The position numbers and the translations under genes were made by a program. Positions 50,895 through 58,654 of a DNA stretch of 64,000 nt are shown here, piece after piece. Within the stretch, counting starts at the first letter, position 1. Every line of letters starts with the position of its first letter. Below the pieces are notes generated by a model that was not told the origin of the DNA, made no database searches, and worked only from the letters and a program-made list of their open reading frames with translations. The stretch comes from Tabrizicola_A sp044377735 (lineage in GTDB: Bacteria; Pseudomonadota; Alphaproteobacteria; Rhodobacterales; Rhodobacteraceae), in the NCBI GenBank assembly GCA_044377735.1, contig JBILYK010000002.1, positions 56,460 through 120,459 of the forward strand, given 5' to 3'.

Positions 50895-51796
50895 ATCGCA
50901 ATGCCGCGCATGAACAGGCTTGCAGGAAGAAAGGCCCATGCCGTTATCGTCCAGATCAGGGTTTGTGACGAGGTCATCGACAAAGGCTCAAACCCGCTGG
51001 ACGAGATCATCACCACTGCCGGGGTCAAGAATGGCAAGAGAAAGCCTAACGCAATGTTAACGCGCGCATCCCGCTGCAGCCGCATCACCACATCGCCGCC
51101 GGTGGTTGGGTCAAAGGTCGGCAGGTTCGTCCAGACATTGAACGCCCGCCCGCGTGCCGGCCAGTTGCCCGACTTCAGCACAGTCAGGAACACCGCCAGT
51201 GACACCAGCGAGATCAAATAGGCCATCCCCGCCGCCGTCCGCACCGCGGCCACCTGCTCGGCCGAGGCATCCTGCGCCATCATCAGCGTGGCCAGCCGCA
51301 CCGGGCTGTAGGGGAAATCCATTGACACCCCAATCAGCGCGCCCACCGCATCGGTGAACTCGGTCAGGGTCGAGGGCATCACCTTGCCGCGTTCGATGGT
51401 CGACAGAAAGAACACCGTCGCAAACAGCATCACAAAGCGGATGCGGTTGAAGGGCGGGGCATCGCGGAATTCAACCAGGCTGGGATAGGTTGACGTGTAT
51501 TCGACAAAGGTCAAAAGTCCCAGAAACAGCGCCACAAGCGCCACCATCTGCTTGGTGTCGGTCGTCACGTCCATCAAAATCATGGAAGGCGTTGCCACCA
51601 AAACCATGATCAGGACCGCGCGCAACAGCGCACCTGTCAACTGTGAAACCACTGCCTTCTCATCCTCAGACCGGTCGAAGCTGGTGCTTTGCCAACCTCT
51701 TGTTCCGATGTTGTCCCGCGCTTTATGGCGGATTGCCTCAATCTTGCCCAATTTGTGCCTTCTTTCGACGAATCCCGCAATCGGTTGTTTTATCAT
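50813..51796 (-). CDS. Conserved membrane protein of unknown function
   Basis: The roughly 327-residue protein has about six to seven hydrophobic helices, for example LLRAVLIMVLVATPSMILMD, MVALVALFLGLLTFVEY, FVMLFATVFFLSTIER, AGMAYLISLVSLAVFLTVL and TLIWTITAWAFLPASLFMRG, plus a basic C-terminus (VERRKANRAQIAREG). I know no named family for it. Start ATG 51796 (MIKQPIAGFVERRHK) is chosen because upstream codons look non-coding; the ribosome site is poor. It lies between leuD and the exported EEP protein in a cluster all read leftward, so it may travel with the leu genes without a leucine role. Confidence 0.7.
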   Translation of the reverse strand: MIKQPIAGFVERRHKLGKIEAIRHKARDNIGTRGWQSTSFDRSEDEKAVVSQLTGALLRAVLIMVLVATPSMILMDVTTDTKQMVALVALFLGLLTFVEYTSTYPSLVEFRDAPPFNRIRFVMLFATVFFLSTIERGKVMPSTLTEFTDAVGALIGVSMDFPYSPVRLATLMMAQDASAEQVAAVRTAAGMAYLISLVSLAVFLTVLKSGNWPARGRAFNVWTNLPTFDPTTGGDVVMRLQRDARVNIALGFLLPFLTPAVVMISSSGFEPLSMTSSQTLIWTITAWAFLPASLFMRGIAMWRVADMIVERRKANRAQIAREGLAPA

Positions 51797-51907
51797 GAGG
51801 GCGCAGTTGGGCGATTTCGGGGAAGGGGTGTCACCGGATTGCATCAAACCTGAGGTCAAAAGAAGGCCGCCCTGATTGCTTCCAACCGGGCGGCCCAAGA
51901 TATTGTG

Positions 51908-52025
51908 GCTAGAGCAGATCGCATTCAAACTGATTCAGATTGAATGCAATCCAAGACAGGCAAGCCGTTGGGAATGTGGCGTATCGCCTTTGATCGGTTG
52001 AACCCGATCAAAGGCAATACGCTTT
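51908..52025. repeat. Pair of adjacent palindromic (REP-like) hairpins
   Basis: Two inverted repeats lie in the gap between leuD and the membrane protein gene. The first (about 51914-51952) pairs GATCGCATTCAAACTG with CAGATTGAATGCAATC with two mismatches. The second pairs 51979-51997 with 52004-52022: GCGTAT-C-GCCTTTGATCGG against CCGATCAAAGGC-A-ATACGC, 19 positions with a single mismatch and a six-base loop. Such paired palindromes resemble dispersed intergenic repeats of alphaproteobacteria; the second may also end leuD transcription. Confidence 0.7.
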
Positions 52026-52034
52026 ATTGGTCAA

Positions 52035-52640
52035 TCACGCCCAGGGGCGCAGCGTTGCAACCTTTGCCTCAAAGCTGTCAATTGCGGCGGCCTTTTCCAG
52101 CGTCAGGCCGATATCGTCCAACCCGTGCATCAGGCAATGCTTGCGATGGGGGTCCACAGCAAAGCCAAACGACTGGCCATCCGAGGTGGTCACCGTCTGC
52201 GCCTCAAGATCCACCGTCACGCGGGCATTCGCCCCTTTGCGCGCATCGGCCATCAGCACATCCACCTGCTCTTGCGGCAGCACAATCGGCAGGATGCCGT
52301 TCTTGAAGCAGTTGTTAAAGAAGATGTCGGCAAACGAGGTGGAGATCACACAGCGGACGCCAAAGTCCAAAAGCGCCCAAGGCGCGTGTTCACGCGATGA
52401 TCCGCAGCCGAAATTGTCGCCCGCAACCAGAATCTCGGCGCTGCGATAGGCGGGCTGATTCAGCACGAAATCGGCAATCTCATTGCCTTCGCGGTCAAAG
52501 CGCATTTCGTCAAACAGGTTCTTGCCCAGACCAGACCGCTGAATGGTTTTCAGGAACTGCTTGGGAATGATCATGTCGGTGTCGATATTGACCAACGGCA
52601 TAGGCGCCGCGATGCCGGTCAGGGTAGTGAATTTTTGCAT
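52035..52640 (-). CDS. leuD: 3-isopropylmalate dehydratase, small subunit
   Basis: With LeuC, LeuD isomerises 2-isopropylmalate to 3-isopropylmalate. The 201-residue protein has VNIDTDMIIPKQFLKTI near the start, ILVAGDNFGCGSSREHAPWA (the aconitase swivel-domain motif) and VISTSFADIFFNNCFKNG. Start ATG 52640 (MQKFTTLTG) has GAGG upstream; the frame is open for 40 more codons but that part shows no conservation-like sequence. leuC lies upstream on the same strand but is separated from it by a DUF3800 gene. Confidence 0.96.
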   Translation of the reverse strand: MQKFTTLTGIAAPMPLVNIDTDMIIPKQFLKTIQRSGLGKNLFDEMRFDREGNEIADFVLNQPAYRSAEILVAGDNFGCGSSREHAPWALLDFGVRCVISTSFADIFFNNCFKNGILPIVLPQEQVDVLMADARKGANARVTVDLEAQTVTTSDGQSFGFAVDPHRKHCLMHGLDDIGLTLEKAAAIDSFEAKVATLRPWA

Positions 52641-52756
52641 TCTGGCCTCGTTAGGTTGACTTTTGGGACCCTCGTCCGCATATTGCGCACAAATGGGCTG
52701 GGCTTTTCTCGGTCGGCGTAGGGCTCCTGGGCTTTCTCGGGGGCCCTTCTGCTTTC

Positions 52757-53494
52757 TCATGGGTAGACCTTTGCAACTTGTGTTGCGGACGTGGTGCGCA
52801 TCGCGGAAAAGGCCTTGTTCAGTTGATTTGGACGCAGGTAACTTAAGCCAAGTGGCCGCGCGGCAAGGTCTGACAACTGCAGGCCGGTTGAATTGCTGCG
52901 CTTGTCAGCAAATATCGGCACCCAATCGAAGGCCTGAACGGCGCTTGTTCCAAATGAAACTCTGGGGTGGCCCCGCGCAATTCTGCCAAAGTCCAGTTCA
53001 AGCAGTTGGTCCTCTTTTGAACCTCTGGCCTCGAACACCACGTGAACCTGCGTGCCTGACTCTCCAAGGCTCAAAAGCCGTTCTGCGGCCCGCTCCATGC
53101 AAATTCCCAAGGCGATGTCATAGGGGCTCCACGGGTCCGTCGAACCCTGCTGCATTCTTGCTTTGTCGATTATGGCATAATCAAACGCCTGATCGCAACG
53201 TGCAACCAGAGGGGTCAATCCTTCAAGGAACCTTTGGCGCAAGGTCGGGTTCTTGCGTAGGAAAGAAAATGCACCACGTTGTTTCACAATGTCTTTTTCA
53301 TGGAAAATGATCTGATCATGCCCAAACCAAGCAAACTTGAAGGCTTGCACGTCGGGTTCGATCTGGTGGGAATAGACTCGCTTTTCCACAACCAGAAAAT
53401 TCAACACGAAGATTGGAAACTCGTTTCTGTCCGCCTCAAGGTGTGGCGAGCCGCTTTCATCCGCATAGATGATATACTTGCTGAAAGCGGCCAC
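52757..53494 (-). CDS. DUF3800 domain-containing protein between leuC and leuD
   Basis: The 245-residue protein begins KYIIYADESGSPHLEADRNE, the DxSG-type N-terminal motif of DUF3800. It ends its core with DWVPIFADKRSNSTGLQLSD and LAARPLG, the matching C-terminal LQLSDL motif. DUF3800 proteins have an RNase-H-like fold by prediction and are common on mobile and defence-related DNA; no activity is established. The start is GTG at 53494, 11 bases after the leuC stop, with AAGGG-like bases upstream, so it is translated from the leu transcript. A 116-base gap separates it from leuD. Confidence 0.85.
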   Translation of the reverse strand: MAAFSKYIIYADESGSPHLEADRNEFPIFVLNFLVVEKRVYSHQIEPDVQAFKFAWFGHDQIIFHEKDIVKQRGAFSFLRKNPTLRQRFLEGLTPLVARCDQAFDYAIIDKARMQQGSTDPWSPYDIALGICMERAAERLLSLGESGTQVHVVFEARGSKEDQLLELDFGRIARGHPRVSFGTSAVQAFDWVPIFADKRSNSTGLQLSDLAARPLGLSYLRPNQLNKAFSAMRTTSATQVAKVYP

Positions 53495-53504
53495 GCCTTT
53501 GCCC

Positions 53505-54920
53505 TTACACCTTTTCGCCCATCATCTCGCGCACATCGGTCAGATGACCGGTGATCGCGGCGGCGGCGGCCATGGCTGGGCTCATCAGATGGGTGCGGCC
53601 CTTATAGCCTTGCCGCCCCTCGAAATTGCGGTTCGAGGTGGAGGCGCACCGCTCACCCGGTGCCAACTGGTCGGGGTTCATGGCAAGGCACATCGAGCAG
53701 CCCGCCAAACGCCATTCAAAGCCCGCATCGATAAAAATCTGCGCCAGACCCTCTTCCTCGGCCTGTGCGCGCACAAGACCCGAGCCGGGCACAACCATCG
53801 CCCGCTTGACCGCAATCTTCTTGCCCTTCAGAACCGCCGCAGCCGCCCGCAGGTCTTCGATCCGGCCATTGGTGCAAGACCCGATGAACACGGTATCAAT
53901 CTTGATATCGGTCAGCTTCTGGCCCGGCGTCAGCCCCATATAGTCGATCGACCGCGCCGCAGCCTCAACCTTGCCGCCGGTGAAATCGGCGGGCGCAGGC
54001 ACAATGCCGGTGATCGGCAGCACGTCTTCCGGGCTGGTGCCCCAGGTCACGACGGGGGCAATATCCTCACCCTTGATCGTTACCACCTTGTCGAAATGCG
54101 CGCCTTCATCGGTGAACAGCGTCTGCCAATAGGCCAGCGCCGCCTCCCACTTGGCACCTTTCGGCGCGTGCGGGCGGCCCATGCAATAGGCAAAGGTCTT
54201 TTCATCCGGCGCAATCAGACCGGCACGCGCGCCACCCTCGATCGCCATGTTGCAAACGGTCATCCGGCCTTCCATCGACAATTCGCGAATCGCCTGACCG
54301 CAATATTCGATGACATAGCCGGTGCCGCCTGCGGTCCCGGTGTGGCCAATCACCGAAAGCGTGATGTCCTTGGCGGTGACGCCGGGGCGCAAAGACCCGG
54401 TGATCTCGACCTTCATATTCTTGGCTTTACGCTGAATCAGCGTCTGGGTGGCCAGCACATGTTCCACCTCTGACGTGCCGATGCCATGCGCCAAAGCGCC
54501 AAAGGCGCCATGCGTCGCAGTGTGGCTGTCGCCACAGACCACGGTCATGCCGGGCAGCGTCCAACCCTGTTCCGGGCCAACGATATGCACGATGCCCTGA
54601 CGCACGTCCGACACCGGGTAATAGTTGATGCCAAATTCCTTGGCATTGGTGTCCAGTGCGGCCACCTGCACGCGGCTGTCCTCGGTCATCGTCGCGGCAT
54701 TGGCGCGGTCCAGCGTGGTGGGCACGTTGTGATCCGGCACTGCGATGGTCTTTTCGGGCGCGCGCACCTTGCGGCCCGTCATCCGCAGCCCTTCAAAGGC
54801 TTGTGGGCTGGTCACCTCATGCACGAGGTGGCGGTCGATATACAGCAGACAGGTGCCGTCCTCGGCCTGATGGACAACGTGATCGTCCCAGATCTTGTCG
54901 TAAATTGTGCGCGGAGCCAT
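53505..54920 (-). CDS. leuC: 3-isopropylmalate dehydratase, large subunit
   Basis: LeuC carries the [4Fe-4S] cluster of isopropylmalate isomerase. The 471-residue protein opens TIYDKIWDDHVVHQAEDGTC. TVVCGDSHTATHGAFGALAH is a substrate motif. FIGSCTNGRIEDLRAAA, with AGCSMCLAMNPDQLAPGERC, supplies the three cluster cysteines, and ASTSNRNFEGRQGYKGRTHL is the conserved C-terminal loop. AAAAGGGATGAG forms the ribosome site on its strand. It heads the leftward leu cluster leuC-DUF3800-leuD-...-leuB. Confidence 0.97.
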   Translation of the reverse strand: MAPRTIYDKIWDDHVVHQAEDGTCLLYIDRHLVHEVTSPQAFEGLRMTGRKVRAPEKTIAVPDHNVPTTLDRANAATMTEDSRVQVAALDTNAKEFGINYYPVSDVRQGIVHIVGPEQGWTLPGMTVVCGDSHTATHGAFGALAHGIGTSEVEHVLATQTLIQRKAKNMKVEITGSLRPGVTAKDITLSVIGHTGTAGGTGYVIEYCGQAIRELSMEGRMTVCNMAIEGGARAGLIAPDEKTFAYCMGRPHAPKGAKWEAALAYWQTLFTDEGAHFDKVVTIKGEDIAPVVTWGTSPEDVLPITGIVPAPADFTGGKVEAAARSIDYMGLTPGQKLTDIKIDTVFIGSCTNGRIEDLRAAAAVLKGKKIAVKRAMVVPGSGLVRAQAEEEGLAQIFIDAGFEWRLAGCSMCLAMNPDQLAPGERCASTSNRNFEGRQGYKGRTHLMSPAMAAAAAITGHLTDVREMMGEKV

Positions 54921-54967
54921 GGCTCATCCCTTTTAGAGTTGGCTGTGTTTTAATAACACGACCGTAG

Positions 54968-54986
54968 GGTGCGCTTTATGCGCACC
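54968..54986. repeat. Short palindrome upstream of leuC
   Basis: GGTGCGC (54968-54974) and GCGCACC (54980-54986) form a perfect seven-base-pair hairpin with loop TTTAT; flanks read TAGGGTGCGC...GCGCACCACAC. This sequence type occurs as a dispersed palindromic repeat in many proteobacteria. It lies 48 bases before leuC and could alternatively affect leuC transcription. Confidence 0.5.
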
Positions 54987-55129
54987 ACACATCAAAGTCG
55001 CGCAAGGACAGACCGATTCAAGGCGGTAAACCGCCAAGGCAGGCGGTCATGATCGGCAATGTCGAAAAAACGGGTCATCCTCGCGATATACGCGCGAATC
55101 CCCGGCCGATCAATCGCAATGCGTTGGCC

Positions 55130-55270
55130 TTAGAGGGCGGCGAATTTCCCGCCCGCAATCTCACGCTCACGCCGCTCAAGGTCATAGCGGCTGACCGCGT
55201 CGTTCAGATAGGCCAGCTCGGCCTCGCGGCGGCAGGGGCGTTGGCGCAGGAAGTCGAGGATAAACCGCAT
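55130..55270 (-). CDS. Small DUF3563-like protein
   Basis: The 46-residue protein starts MRFILDFLRQRPCRREAELA and continues YLNDAVSRYDLERREREIAG, ending GGKFAAL. The central YLNDAVSRYDLERRxRE pattern is that of small DUF3563-like proteins (acidic/basic amphipathic helix, 'FLxxAxDxxDLExRxRxL'). A strong GGAG ribosome site lies six bases before the ATG on its strand. Function unknown. It sits between leuC and rsfS, is read leftward, and could be the first gene of the leu transcript or stand alone. Confidence 0.75.
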   Translation of the reverse strand: MRFILDFLRQRPCRREAELAYLNDAVSRYDLERREREIAGGKFAAL

Positions 55271-55480
55271 GTCACTCTCCATTCAGCCTCCCCCTATCAA
55301 TATGCTGCATCGCAGCGATTCCCGTCAGGCCGCCCTCCGCAAAGGCGTCATGCAGCCCCAGCATGGCTTGCATCTTTGGCCGCTTCGCGGTATCCGCGCG
55401 CCTTCGCTGCCGTTGAGAAACCCGCACCCCGGTGTTACTCTGGCACCATGCCCGGTGCCGGGGACCGACAGGCACGCCCA

Positions 55481-55903
55481 ATGGAGGACCTGGTCCTGTC
55501 TCATTCTGATCCCGCGACCGGGCTTCCGGTTGGCCCGCGCGACGCCCGGCCCGCTGGCGACTATACGTCCGAAGAATTGCTCGCCGCCGTCATCGCCTCG
55601 GTTGAGGACGACAAGGCCGAGGATGTCGTGCAGATCGACCTGCGCGGTCGGTCGGATGTGGCCGATTACATGGTCATCTGCTCGGGCCGTTCCTCGCGTC
55701 AGGTGGCGGCAATTTCCGAAAAGCTGGCGGATCGGATCAAAGAACAGTTCCGAATCCTGTCCAAGATGGAAGGCAAGGAAACCGGCGATTGGGTGCTGAT
55801 TGATACGGGCGATGTCATCGTGCACGTGTTCCGCCCCGAAGTCCGTGACTTCTATCAGCTTGAAAAGATGTGGATGCCGGGAAGCACCCATCGCGGGGCC
55901 TAA
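55481..55903 (+). CDS. rsfS: Ribosomal silencing factor RsfS
   Basis: RsfS binds L14 on the 50S subunit and blocks subunit joining in starved cells. The core (about residues 30-135) shows VIASVEDDKAEDVVQIDLRG, DYMVICSGRSSRQVAAISEK, and GKETGDWVLIDTGDVIVHVF with the family's closing RPEVRDFYQLEKMW. Start is uncertain: ATG 55481 (MEDLVLSHSDP) has an AGGCA-like site, while ATG 55448 adds 11 residues without a ribosome site. rlmH follows after three bases, the standard rsfS-rlmH pair. Confidence 0.95.
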   Translation: MEDLVLSHSDPATGLPVGPRDARPAGDYTSEELLAAVIASVEDDKAEDVVQIDLRGRSDVADYMVICSGRSSRQVAAISEKLADRIKEQFRILSKMEGKETGDWVLIDTGDVIVHVFRPEVRDFYQLEKMWMPGSTHRGA

Positions 55904-55906
55904 GCC

Positions 55907-56377
55907 TTGCGGGTGCATCTGTGCGCCGTGGGTCGGCTGCGAAGCGGCCCCGAGCGTGACCTGATCGCCGATTACACCCAGCGCTTTGATCGCACGGGCC
56001 GGGCCTTGTCGCTTGGCCCGCTGACCGAACATGAGGTGGAAGACAAGAAGAACGCCGGCATGGCCGCCGAGGCCGAGCTTTTGGCCCGCGCCGTGCCTGC
56101 GGGCGCGGTTCTCGTCACACTGGACGAACGGGGCAAACTGCTGACCAGCCCCGAATTCGCCGCTCAACTCGCCCGCTGGCGCGATGGCGGGCGGCAGGAT
56201 GTGGCCTTCGTCATCGGCGGGGCCGACGGGATCGACCCCAGCCTTCGCGCCCGCGCCGATTTCTCGATCTCCTTCGGTCAGATGGTCTGGCCCCACATGC
56301 TGGTGCGCGTCATGCTGGCCGAACAACTCTATCGCGCGGCGAATATCCTGTCCGGTGGGCCGTATCACCGCGTGTAA
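55907..56377 (+). CDS. rlmH: 23S rRNA (pseudouridine1915-N3)-methyltransferase
   Basis: This SPOUT methyltransferase modifies pseudouridine 1915 in helix 69 of 23S rRNA. The 156-residue protein has VHLCAVGRLRSGPERDLI, then AGAVLVTLDERGKLLTSPEF, DVAFVIGGADGIDPSLRARA and SISFGQMVWPHMLVRVMLAE with QLYRAANILSGGPYH, the complete SPOUT knot and C-terminal signature. The start is TTG 55907, three bases after the rsfS stop, because it gives the usual MR(V/I)H(L/I)CAVG start; no ATG fits. Confidence 0.96.
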   Translation: MRVHLCAVGRLRSGPERDLIADYTQRFDRTGRALSLGPLTEHEVEDKKNAGMAAEAELLARAVPAGAVLVTLDERGKLLTSPEFAAQLARWRDGGRQDVAFVIGGADGIDPSLRARADFSISFGQMVWPHMLVRVMLAEQLYRAANILSGGPYHRV

Positions 56378-56492
56378 GGCTTTCTCGAACACAAAGGGCA
56401 GCGTCTGACCGCCGGGTGGGCGCCGCAACGCAGGTTCTAGGCGCTTTATGGCTCAAGTTCTTCCCCAGAAGTTCTGCTGGTGCCGACGCAAA

Positions 56493-56522
56493 AGCGCCCG
56501 CCCGAGGGGGCGGTCGGGCGCT
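56493..56522. repeat. GC-rich inverted repeat downstream of rlmH
   Basis: AGCGCCCG (56493-56500) pairs with CGGGCGCT (56515-56522), with further CCC/GGG pairing inside. It lies in the 290-base gap between the convergent rlmH and PaiB-like genes. There is no U-run, so a terminator role is uncertain. I see no gene in the remainder of this gap. Confidence 0.4.
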
Positions 56523-56667
56523 GCCCGGCGGGCTTCGCCCTTGATTCCGGGCTAGAGTGCAGCACGCGGACTGACGTCCACTTCGTCCGCATAGCTGACC
56601 ATTGTCAGCGATAGCGCCCTATGCGCGGCAAACCTTCCGTTCAAAACCGATCATCAGATCATTACCC

Positions 56668-57288
56668 CTAAACACCCACCTGCCGCATCAACCGCGCCAG
56701 CGCCGCCCGGGGCGATAGCTCGACCCAAGCCTCCAGCCCCGCCACGGCACCCGCCCTTTGCTCGGGCGTCTTGTTCTGCCCCAGCTTCCACGTGCCCTCG
56801 ACGCCCTCGATCACCAACCGGAACGGCAGGATCATCCGCATCATCCGGACCATCGCTTCGTCTGACATCTTCGCACTGGTCCACGGCTTTTTCGGCAAAA
56901 GCCGCGCTTCGAACATCGCCGACAACTCGTCCGCCATCGGGCGCAGCGCCTCATCCGGCAGCGGCTCCAGCCGCCCGCGCAGATGCACGGCGACATAGTT
57001 CCACGTCGGAACCTGATCCACCGCGCCATACCAGTCGGGCGAGATATAGCTCTCCGGCCCCATCACCGCCAAAACCGCCGGTGCGGGCAAGGCACTGCGC
57101 GCAATCGCGTTGGACCGCGCAAGGTGAATCAGCGCGCAAAGCCCCTCGGTCTGCGAGATCAAAAACGGCACATGGGCCATCAGCGGCCCCGCCTCGCCAT
57201 TGATCGACAAGGTGCCAAAGCCACGATGACGGGCAAAGGCCAGACTTTCATCGGCGGGAACCTGACGGAAGGCGGGATTGGGGTGCAT
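56668..57288 (-). CDS. PaiB-like FMN-binding protein
   Basis: The 206-residue protein fits the PaiB/FMN-binding split-barrel family: MHPNPAFRQVPADESLAFAR start, MAHVPFLISQTEGLCALIHL, SYISPDWYGAVDQVPTWNYV (YxSPxWY...VPTWNY) and LPFRLVIEGVEGTWKLGQNK (KLxQNK). PaiB was described as a negative regulator of sporulation and protease genes in Bacillus, but the family is broad and heme- or flavin-binding roles are possible. It stands alone, convergent with rlmH, and about 70 bases downstream of nothing else on its strand. Regulation cannot be inferred. Confidence 0.88.
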   Translation of the reverse strand: MHPNPAFRQVPADESLAFARHRGFGTLSINGEAGPLMAHVPFLISQTEGLCALIHLARSNAIARSALPAPAVLAVMGPESYISPDWYGAVDQVPTWNYVAVHLRGRLEPLPDEALRPMADELSAMFEARLLPKKPWTSAKMSDEAMVRMMRMILPFRLVIEGVEGTWKLGQNKTPEQRAGAVAGLEAWVELSPRAALARLMRQVGV

Positions 57289-57361
57289 GGGAAACCTCTT
57301 GAAATGAAAAAGCCGCCATGGGTTTCCCCCGGCGGCCCTGTCATGCTTGCTGGCGCAACAC

Positions 57362-57487
57362 TCAGCCCTGACGGGCCTTGTAGCGCTTTTGCGTCTTGTT
57401 GATCACATAGACGCGGCCTTTACGGCGCACGACCTGGCAATCGCGGTGACGCGTCTTCAGCGAGCGGAGCGAGTTCGCAACTTTCAT
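57362..57487 (-). CDS. rpmJ: 50S ribosomal protein L36
   Basis: The 41-residue basic protein reads MKVANSLRSLKTRHRDCQVV, RRKGRVYVINKTQKRYKARQ and G. This is the alphaproteobacterial form of L36, which keeps only one of the zinc-ligand cysteines of the classic form. It binds 23S rRNA in the 50S subunit. GGAGAAAG lies six bases before the ATG on its strand. It lies 70 bases from tRNA-Val, which is read the same way, so the two may share a transcript. Confidence 0.96.
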   Translation of the reverse strand: MKVANSLRSLKTRHRDCQVVRRKGRVYVINKTQKRYKARQG

Positions 57488-57556
57488 CGGCTTTCTCCTG
57501 TTCGCGGCGCGTCTGCGCCGATTGAAAACAACGTGCCCCCTTGCAGGGGCGGTGAA

Positions 57557-57631
57557 TGGTGGGCGGTACTGGGATCGAACCAGTGGCCACTACGATGTCA
57601 ACGTAGTGCTCTACCGCTGAGCTAACCGCCC
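57557..57631 (-). tRNA. tRNA-Val (anticodon GAC)
   Basis: On the minus strand GGGCGGT pairs with ACCGCCC, with discriminator A and encoded CCA. D-arm (GCTCAGCGGTAGAGC) and T-loop (GGTTCGATCC) are normal. The anticodon stem ACTACG/CGTAGT encloses loop TTGACAT, giving anticodon GAC (complement at 57597-57599). It decodes GTC/GTT. Confidence 0.96.
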
Positions 57632-57784
57632 ACGTTCCAACCTGATTCCACCTGTGCCCAAAGAAAAGGACGCGGGCGGAACCGCGTCGGATGGGGGGGG
57701 CTATAAACAGAGTCGCAGACACGTTCAAGGGGTTTCGACGTTCCCGCTTTTGGCCTTATATCGAATCAAGCGACAGGAGTGTAT

Positions 57785-58654
57785 GTGTTTCCCATGACGG
57801 CCGACGTATTTCGCCTTGACCAACCTGCGCGGCAGACAACTGCTGTGATCTTCGCCTCGCCGCACAGCGGGGCGGTCTATGATGCCGAGTTTCTGGCGCG
57901 CACCGTTCTGTCACAGGCGCAGATCCGGTCGTCCGAAGATGCCTTTGTGGATCAGCTCTTTTCCGCAGCCCCCCAGAACGGCGCGCCCCTGTTGGCCGCC
58001 CATGTGCCGCGCGCCTATCTTGACCTCAACCGCGCGCCCGATGAACTTGATCCCGCCGTGATCGACGGCATCGCGCGCGCGCCGCACAATCCGCGCGTTT
58101 CCTCGGGTCTGGGCGTGATTCCCCGCGTCGTGGCCGGGGGCCGCGCCATCTATCGCGGCAAACTTCCTTTGGCCGAGGCCGAGGCGCGGATTGCCCGCTG
58201 TTGGCACCCCTATCACCGCGCCCTGCGCGATCTGGTTGAAAGCACCCATGCCCAATTCGGTCAGGCCGTCCTGATCGACTGCCATTCGATGCCGCATGAG
58301 GCGATCGAGCATCACACCCGCCCCGGCCGCCCCGCGCCTCAGGTGGTTTTGGGGGACCGTTTCGGTGCTTCTGCCGCCCCTTGGGTGATCGACGCGGTTC
58401 AGGCGATCTTTCAGGCCGAGGGCTTTCGCGTCGTCCGCAACACGCCCTTCGCCGGGGCCTTCATCGCCCAAAGCTATGGCCGCCCCTCTGCGGGCCGCCA
58501 TGTCGTGCAGATTGAAATCGACCGGTCGCTTTATATGGATGAGGCCGCAATCGAACCCTTGCCCAGCTTTGGCAGCTTTGCCGAACGTATCGAACGCGTG
58601 GTGCAGCAGATTGCCGGCATTGCGCGGCAAAGCATCCGGCTCGCCGCCGAATAG
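57785..58654 (+). CDS. N-formylglutamate amidohydrolase family protein (HutG-like)
   Basis: The 289-residue protein matches the N-formylglutamate amidohydrolase family: VIFASPHSGAVYDAEFLART (zinc His), VPRAYLDLNRAPDELDP, HPYHRALRDLVE, AVLIDCHSMPHEA (second metal His) and NTPFAGAFIAQSYGRPSAGR with VQIEIDRSLYMDE near the end. HutG-type members release formate or glutamate in histidine breakdown, but no hut genes are present here, so the substrate is open. Start: GTG 57785 has AGGAG (57775-57779) five bases upstream; ATG 57794 is the alternative. It converges with dinB, stop next to stop. Confidence 0.9.
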   Translation: MFPMTADVFRLDQPARQTTAVIFASPHSGAVYDAEFLARTVLSQAQIRSSEDAFVDQLFSAAPQNGAPLLAAHVPRAYLDLNRAPDELDPAVIDGIARAPHNPRVSSGLGVIPRVVAGGRAIYRGKLPLAEAEARIARCWHPYHRALRDLVESTHAQFGQAVLIDCHSMPHEAIEHHTRPGRPAPQVVLGDRFGASAAPWVIDAVQAIFQAEGFRVVRNTPFAGAFIAQSYGRPSAGRHVVQIEIDRSLYMDEAAIEPLPSFGSFAERIERVVQQIAGIARQSIRLAAE

